Part shown: piece after piece, positions 5,433 to 6,421 of the stretch | How the letters are laid out: each line of letters begins with the position of its first letter | Numbering within the stretch: position 1 is the first letter of the stretch | DNA from: Anaerolineales bacterium | GTDB taxonomy: Bacteria; Chloroflexota; Anaerolineae; Anaerolineales; Villigracilaceae | NCBI GenBank assembly: GCA_015489255.1 | Contig: WGAD01000352.1 | Span: 1-6,421 of the forward strand | Length of the DNA stretch: 6,421 nucleotides | Reading direction: 5' to 3' | Program-made: the position numbers and the translations under genes | The notes under the pieces: model-generated | Databases searched by the model: none | The model's input: the letters and a program-made list of their open reading frames with translations, nothing else | What the model was told of the DNA's origin: nothing

Positions 5433-5507
5433 GGCCCGTCAAGCCCGGAATCGGAACCCACCAGGCTGGCGCCTGGCGGGACCCCGCGATTCCGGCCTTG
5501 ACCGGCC
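5433..5507. repeat. Large cruciform-like inverted repeat with nested inner hairpin
   Basis: Arms 5433-5453 and 5487-5507 are complementary at 19 of 21 positions, including TCAAG/CTTGA and CCGGAATCG/CGATTCCGG. The loop holds a second stem, CCAGGC (5461-5466) with GCCTGG (5471-5476) around TGGC. CCC (5457-5459) with GGG (5478-5480) extends it past one mismatch. The pairing is too long to dismiss easily as a by-product of GC content. Confidence 0.7.
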
Positions 5508-5521
5508 TCCACGCGCGGACC

Positions 5522-5540
5522 CCAAGCCCTTCGGGTTTGG
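5522..5540. repeat. Hairpin with 8-bp stem and TTC loop
   Basis: CCAAGCCC (5522-5529) pairs with GGGTTTGG (5533-5540) through one G-T wobble. The wobble suggests, weakly, that the fold matters as RNA. A small GGCT/AGCC stem follows at 5539-5548. Confidence 0.45.
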
Positions 5541-5560
5541 CTGTAGCCAGTGCCTTTCCT

Positions 5561-5580
5561 CCGCGCCCTTCGGGGCGCGG
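5561..5580. terminator. Perfect 8-bp hairpin with TTCG tetraloop, 5' of parDE
   Basis: CCGCGCCC (5561-5568) and GGGCGCGG (5573-5580) flank TTCG, the loop of exceptionally stable C(UUCG)G RNA hairpins. No T-tract follows, so it is at best an atypical terminator. It could insulate parDE from upstream transcription or be part of a structured RNA. Confidence 0.45.
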
Positions 5581-5607
5581 CGCTGCTCGCCTGCGGGCCA
5601 TTTGAGT

Positions 5608-5622
5608 TATACTACTTCGTAG
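5608..5622 (+). promoter_or_regulatory. Putative parDE promoter -10 and overlapping operator
   Basis: TATACT at 5608-5613 matches the -10 consensus well and lies 35 bp before the parD start, but no good -35 hexamer is found at 16-18 bp spacing. The inverted repeat CTAC-TTC-GTAG (5612-5622) overlaps its downstream edge. ParD proteins with ribbon-helix-helix domains typically repress their own operon, so this repeat is a natural operator candidate. Confidence 0.5.
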
Positions 5623-5637
5623 CAATCCTTCCCCAAC

Positions 5638-5644
5638 AGAGGAA
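5638..5644 (+). promoter_or_regulatory. Ribosome binding site of parD
   Basis: AGAGGAA just before the ATG at 5649 fixes the parD start. It rules out the upstream in-frame ATG at 5550, whose extension would run through the hairpin and promoter region. Confidence 0.65.
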
Positions 5645-5648
5645 CACC

Positions 5649-5921
5649 ATGGCCGGCGTTGAAAAACTGAGCATAGCCCTGACACACGAAATGGCGGATG
5701 AGGTGCGCGCCGCCGTGGACAGTGGCGACTATGCCAGCAGCAGTGAGGTCATCCGGGAGGCCCTGCGGGACTGGCGCCGCAAGCGCGCCCTCCAGGATCA
5801 GGAGATCAGGGAGCTGCGCGGACTGTGGCATGAAGGCTTGGAAAGCGGCGAGGGGCGCTATGAATCCCTGGATGAAATCAAGCAAGCCGCCCGAAAACGC
5901 CAGGCAGAAAACGCGCAATAA
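5649..5921 (+). CDS. parD: ParD-family antitoxin (ribbon-helix-helix)
   Basis: The 90-residue product is a type II antitoxin of the ParD/CopG-like group. The N-terminal ribbon-helix-helix comprises a strand at about 5-11 (EKLSIALT), helix one at about 12-24 and helix two at about 29-45 (SSSEVIREALRDWRRKR). The DYASSSEVIREALR stretch is typical of ParD. The charged C-terminal half (about 46-90) would wrap the toxin. ParD neutralises ParE and usually represses the operon by binding its promoter, and a candidate operator lies just upstream. The gene ends seven bases before parE, the usual antitoxin-first order. Length fits the family. Confidence 0.93.
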   Translation: MAGVEKLSIALTHEMADEVRAAVDSGDYASSSEVIREALRDWRRKRALQDQEIRELRGLWHEGLESGEGRYESLDEIKQAARKRQAENAQ

Positions 5922-5928
5922 ACGGGGC

Positions 5929-6213
5929 ATGGCTATCTTCCGGAAAACCGCCCAGGCGGAAGATGACCTGATCGATATTTGGCTCTACATCGCCCAGGAC
6001 AATCCCACGGCCGCCGATGACTTGCTTGATGCCTTCGAGGAAAAAGGCCGGATGCTTGCTGAACATCCGGCATTAGGCCAGGAGCGGCCGGACATTGCCG
6101 AAGGTTTCCGGTATCTACCCGTCGGGCGCTATCTCATGCTCTACCGCGCCATTCCCGGCGGTATTGAGCTGGTGAGAGTGGTACACGGCATGCGCCTATT
6201 GAGCACCATATAG
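5929..6213 (+). CDS. parE: ParE-family toxin (RelE/ParE superfamily)
   Basis: The 94-residue product matches ParE-type toxins. The N-terminal helical hairpin (about 8-43, with AEDDLIDIWLYIAQDN and ADDLLDAFEEK) is followed by the loop LAEHPALGQERPDI and C-terminal strands with RYLPVGRYLMLYR and ELVRVVHGMR, all common in the family. ParE toxins studied in other systems poison DNA gyrase, and this is presumed here. The start at 5929 follows parD by seven bases with only a weak GGGG ribosome site, so translational coupling is likely. The reading frame is open and unbroken, so the toxin looks intact. With parD it forms an addiction module that favours retention of the element. Confidence 0.93.
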   Translation: MAIFRKTAQAEDDLIDIWLYIAQDNPTAADDLLDAFEEKGRMLAEHPALGQERPDIAEGFRYLPVGRYLMLYRAIPGGIELVRVVHGMRLLSTI

Positions 6214-6223
6214 GTTTCCCCCC

Positions 6224-6258
6224 GGCACCACGCCTGGTCCCGCGCCCATCGGGGTGCC
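6224..6258. terminator. Inverted repeat between convergent parE and integrase genes
   Basis: GGCACC (6224-6229) and GGTGCC (6253-6258) could form a six-bp stem with a large loop in the 47-bp gap between the two stop codons. It is weak and lacks a T-tract, so a terminator role is only suggested by position. Confidence 0.3.
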
Positions 6259-6260
6259 AT

Positions 6261-6421
6261 CTAGCCCGTGCATATACCCATCAAGTGGGCCGCCCACTGT
6301 TCCCAGGCTTGCCGTTTCTCATCATCGTAGCCGTGGCGGTCATAGATTGCCGTTACAGTCTGATCGGTGTGATTCAGGACCTTGCTGATGATAAGCCGCT
6401 GAACACCCAGCGCCCCCATGC
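6261..6421 (-). CDS. int: C-terminal end of a P4-type tyrosine recombinase/integrase (partial)
   Basis: On the minus strand, 52 residues end in TAG at 6261-6263; the 5' part lies beyond the window edge. The piece contains KVLNHTDQTVTAIYDRHGYD, which matches the end of P4-like phage and island integrases. Here the histidine of the LNH box (the LGH position of other tyrosine recombinases) precedes the catalytic tyrosine in TAIYDRH by nine residues, as expected. The tail DDEKRQAWEQWAAHL is also typical. Such enzymes insert elements at tRNA genes or similar sites. The gene is convergent with parE. Its start and the attachment site should lie to the right, outside the window, so this may be the inner side of one end of the element. 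Confidence 0.88.
   Translation of the reverse strand, partial: MGALGVQRLIISKVLNHTDQTVTAIYDRHGYDDEKRQAWEQWAAHLMGICTG

Larger units (their letters stand above)
5119..5648. other. Gene-free GC-rich region dense in inverted repeats
   Basis: No frame here has convincing coding character. The region separates the divergently transcribed coiled-coil gene and parDE. It contains an ordered series of inverted repeats (5190-5219, 5312-5348, 5352-5361, 5363-5409, 5433-5507, 5522-5540, 5561-5580), listed separately. On an element with transfer genes, such a block could hold a transfer origin, a replication or partition site, or a structured RNA. Confidence 0.6.

Noticed and set aside
5122..5622. Open frames on both strands through the GC-rich repeat block
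   Set aside because: Pro/Arg/Gly-rich translations, no ribosome sites, and the sequence is dominated by inverted repeats, so the frames are open by lack of AT-rich stop codons.
5550..5648. Upstream start for parD
   Set aside because: It would add 33 residues outside the ParD fold and cover the promoter. The ATG at 5649 has the ribosome site.

Overview
The window looks like accessory DNA from a high-GC proteobacterium, most likely a gammaproteobacterium or betaproteobacterium; I cannot go lower from sequence alone. The gene mix is that of an integrative and conjugative element or a related plasmid. It holds a DotA/TraY-family component of a type IVB (MPF_I-like) secretion system, a short RadC-like JAB/JAMM protein, an orphan coiled-coil protein, a ParDE toxin-antitoxin pair, and the C-terminal end of a P4-type tyrosine integrase. 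The first 15 bases match the end of the synthetic Tn5 mosaic-end adapter used in tagmentation libraries, so the left edge is probably an untrimmed contig end and not a biological boundary.

Layout from left to right: adapter remnant (1-15); a possible tail of an upstream reading frame ending at 47; a perfect 14-bp palindrome (57-70); the dotA/traY-like gene (94-3144, +); a gene-free, hairpin-rich stretch of about 480 bp (3145-3623); the radC-like gene (3624-4085, +); a compact two-hairpin, two-repeat block (4091-4145) between convergent genes; a coiled-coil gene of unknown function (4172-5053, -) with a clear sigma-70-type promoter (5090-5118); a second gene-free, very GC-rich stretch of about 530 bp full of inverted repeats (5119-5648); parD (5649-5921, +) and parE (5929-6213, +); and the 3' end of an integrase gene (6261-6421, -) running off the right edge, convergent with parE.

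How the parts fit: DotA/TraY is an inner-membrane protein of the transfer apparatus. ParDE would stabilise the element in its host. The integrase would insert and excise it. RadC-like proteins of this short type are common cargo on such elements, with a poorly known role. The most interesting unexplained material is non-coding. It includes the large imperfect hairpin upstream of radC (3525-3574), the overlapping hairpins with a 33-bp repeat period (4091-4145), and the inverted-repeat cluster at 5190-5580. That cluster contains mutually exclusive GC-rich stems, a nic-like motif next to an inverted repeat, and a 75-bp cruciform-like structure. One of these could be a transfer origin, but the sequence alone does not prove it.
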